Positions 61,618 through 61,982 of a DNA stretch of 61,982 nucleotides are shown in pieces; positions within the stretch are counted from its first letter, which is position 1, and the number at the start of each line of letters is the position of its first letter. Position numbers and translations under genes: made by a program. The stretch lies in assembly GCA_003605175.1 (NCBI GenBank), contig QWDA01000015.1, positions 1 to 61,982 on the forward strand, given 5' to 3'. Source of the stretch: Paracoccaceae bacterium (GTDB lineage Bacteria > Pseudomonadota > Alphaproteobacteria > Rhodobacterales > Rhodobacteraceae). The notes below the pieces were generated by a model. The model searched no databases and was not told the DNA's origin. It was given only the letters and a program-made list of their open reading frames with translations.

Positions 61618-61750
61618 GTCCCGGGCCTGACCCGGGGCCTCCCGCCTGCGAGGCCCCGGCGCTGCGGCCGGGGCAGCTTGGCCCCGACCAACGCGGCCCG
61701 CAACGCAGATCGGCAATCTCGCGCCGTCCCGGGCTCGACCCGGGACCTCC
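61618..61750. repeat. Two copies of a palindromic dispersed repeat in the phr upstream gap
   Basis: Positions 61618-61642 and 61726-61750 each read GTCCCGGG, five variable bases (CCTGA or CTCGA is the centre), then CCCGGG and a CCTCC end. They match at 22 of 25 positions. Each can form a stem of CCCGGG pairs. A further perfect 8-bp stem, GCCCCGGC/GCCGGGGC, lies at 61653-61674. Such GC-rich palindromes are common intergenic repeats in alphaproteobacteria. The remaining gap from 61429 to 61855 shows no gene. Confidence 0.6.
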
Positions 61751-61855
61751 TGCACAAGAGCCAGGCGCTTCGGCCCGCGGGCCTTTCCCGGAACGCGGTG
61801 TCGAGCGGGGGCCGACCCCGGCGGATGGAACTGGAGCGCGGTGCACCCATGCGTA

Positions 61856-61982
61856 TCTAGCAGGCTGCTGAAGAAGTCGGCCCTTGGCCCGGTTTGAGGA
61901 ACATGATTCACCGGCTGCACGGTTTTGGCGGGGGATATGATGCGCGGGACGGATGAGGCGAGCGGGTCGCTGTTCAGCTATG
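61856..61982 (+). mobile_element. Outer end of an IS1182-like insertion sequence (right contig edge)
   Basis: Identical, base for base, to the reverse complement of 1-127. The terminal TCTAGCAGGCTGCTGAAG is followed by a leader and a transposase start at 61937 (two consecutive ATG codons). The element continues outside the window. Confidence 0.8.
61937..61982 (+). CDS. Transposase, N-terminal fragment (IS1182-like), runs off the window
   Basis: Fifteen codons (MMRGTDEASGSLFSY) plus one base, matching the fragment at the left edge. GCGGGGGAT before the ATG is its ribosome-binding site. Cut by the window edge. Confidence 0.7.
   Translation, partial: MMRGTDEASGSLFSY

Noticed and set aside
61453-61860. 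Open frames in the gap upstream of phr
   Set aside because: Several frames on both strands are open only because of the GC-rich palindromic repeats; products are Pro/Arg/Ala-rich without motifs.

Overview
The window looks like a contig from a high-GC alphaproteobacterium of the Rhodobacteraceae. The evidence is a trgA-trgB-cysK locus of the kind described in Rhodobacter sphaeroides, a second-type gltX, a gcvT-gcvH-gcvP operon under a tandem glycine riboswitch, a photolyase-cyclopropane synthase pair, and consistently GC-rich codon use. Both ends carry the same 127 bp in inverted orientation. This is the outer end of an IS1182-like element, so the contig probably stops at copies of a repeated insertion sequence and is not a biological unit.

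Left part (1-16.6 kb): an IS-littered accessory region. It holds two parallel modules that pair drug-type efflux with acyl chemistry. Module A is an HxlR regulator, a MATE pump, a MaoC-like hydratase, a thiolase, a TetR regulator and an alpha/beta hydrolase. Module B is an RND pump with its membrane-fusion protein and a small secreted protein, facing a TetR regulator, a PaaI thioesterase, a FabF-like synthase, an SDR and a second MATE that is broken after two helices by an IS66 remnant. Decayed IS5, IS21 and IS481 pieces separate the modules. Clear operator-like palindromes precede the regulators. The region ends beside a tRNA-Ala.

Middle left (16.7-30 kb): mostly core genes. These are a DUF2254 membrane protein; an ECF sigma/anti-sigma pair facing a secreted repeat protein with matching divergent promoters; the glycine cleavage operon with riboswitch; a gamma-glutamylcyclotransferase-like protein; an outer-membrane barrel; gltX; a two-gene unit of unknown function with a FIST-like tail motif; a zinicin-type metallopeptidase; and a 131-residue protein with a deaminase-like C-A-E / P-C-x3-C signature.

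Middle right (30-51.6 kb): catabolic accessory blocks. After a PfkB sugar kinase comes an AraC-controlled galactoside/oligosaccharide operon (peptide-type ABC importer, GH4, a flavin-dependent halogenase-family protein, GH42 beta-galactosidase). An IS3 remnant separates it from a shikimate/quinate block: GntR, type II dehydroquinase, TRAP importer, 3-dehydroshikimate dehydratase fusion, shikimate dehydrogenase and a divergent TetR with a perfect operator palindrome. Together these would import shikimate or quinate and convert it to protocatechuate; ring-cleavage genes are not in the window.

Right part (51.9-61.9 kb): an intact IS110 element, tRNA-Ser with terminator, and a long leftward stress-related gene string, phr-cfa-trgA-trgB-cysK-mscS. 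It is preceded by a GC-rich intergenic stretch with two copies of a palindromic dispersed repeat and then the terminal IS end.
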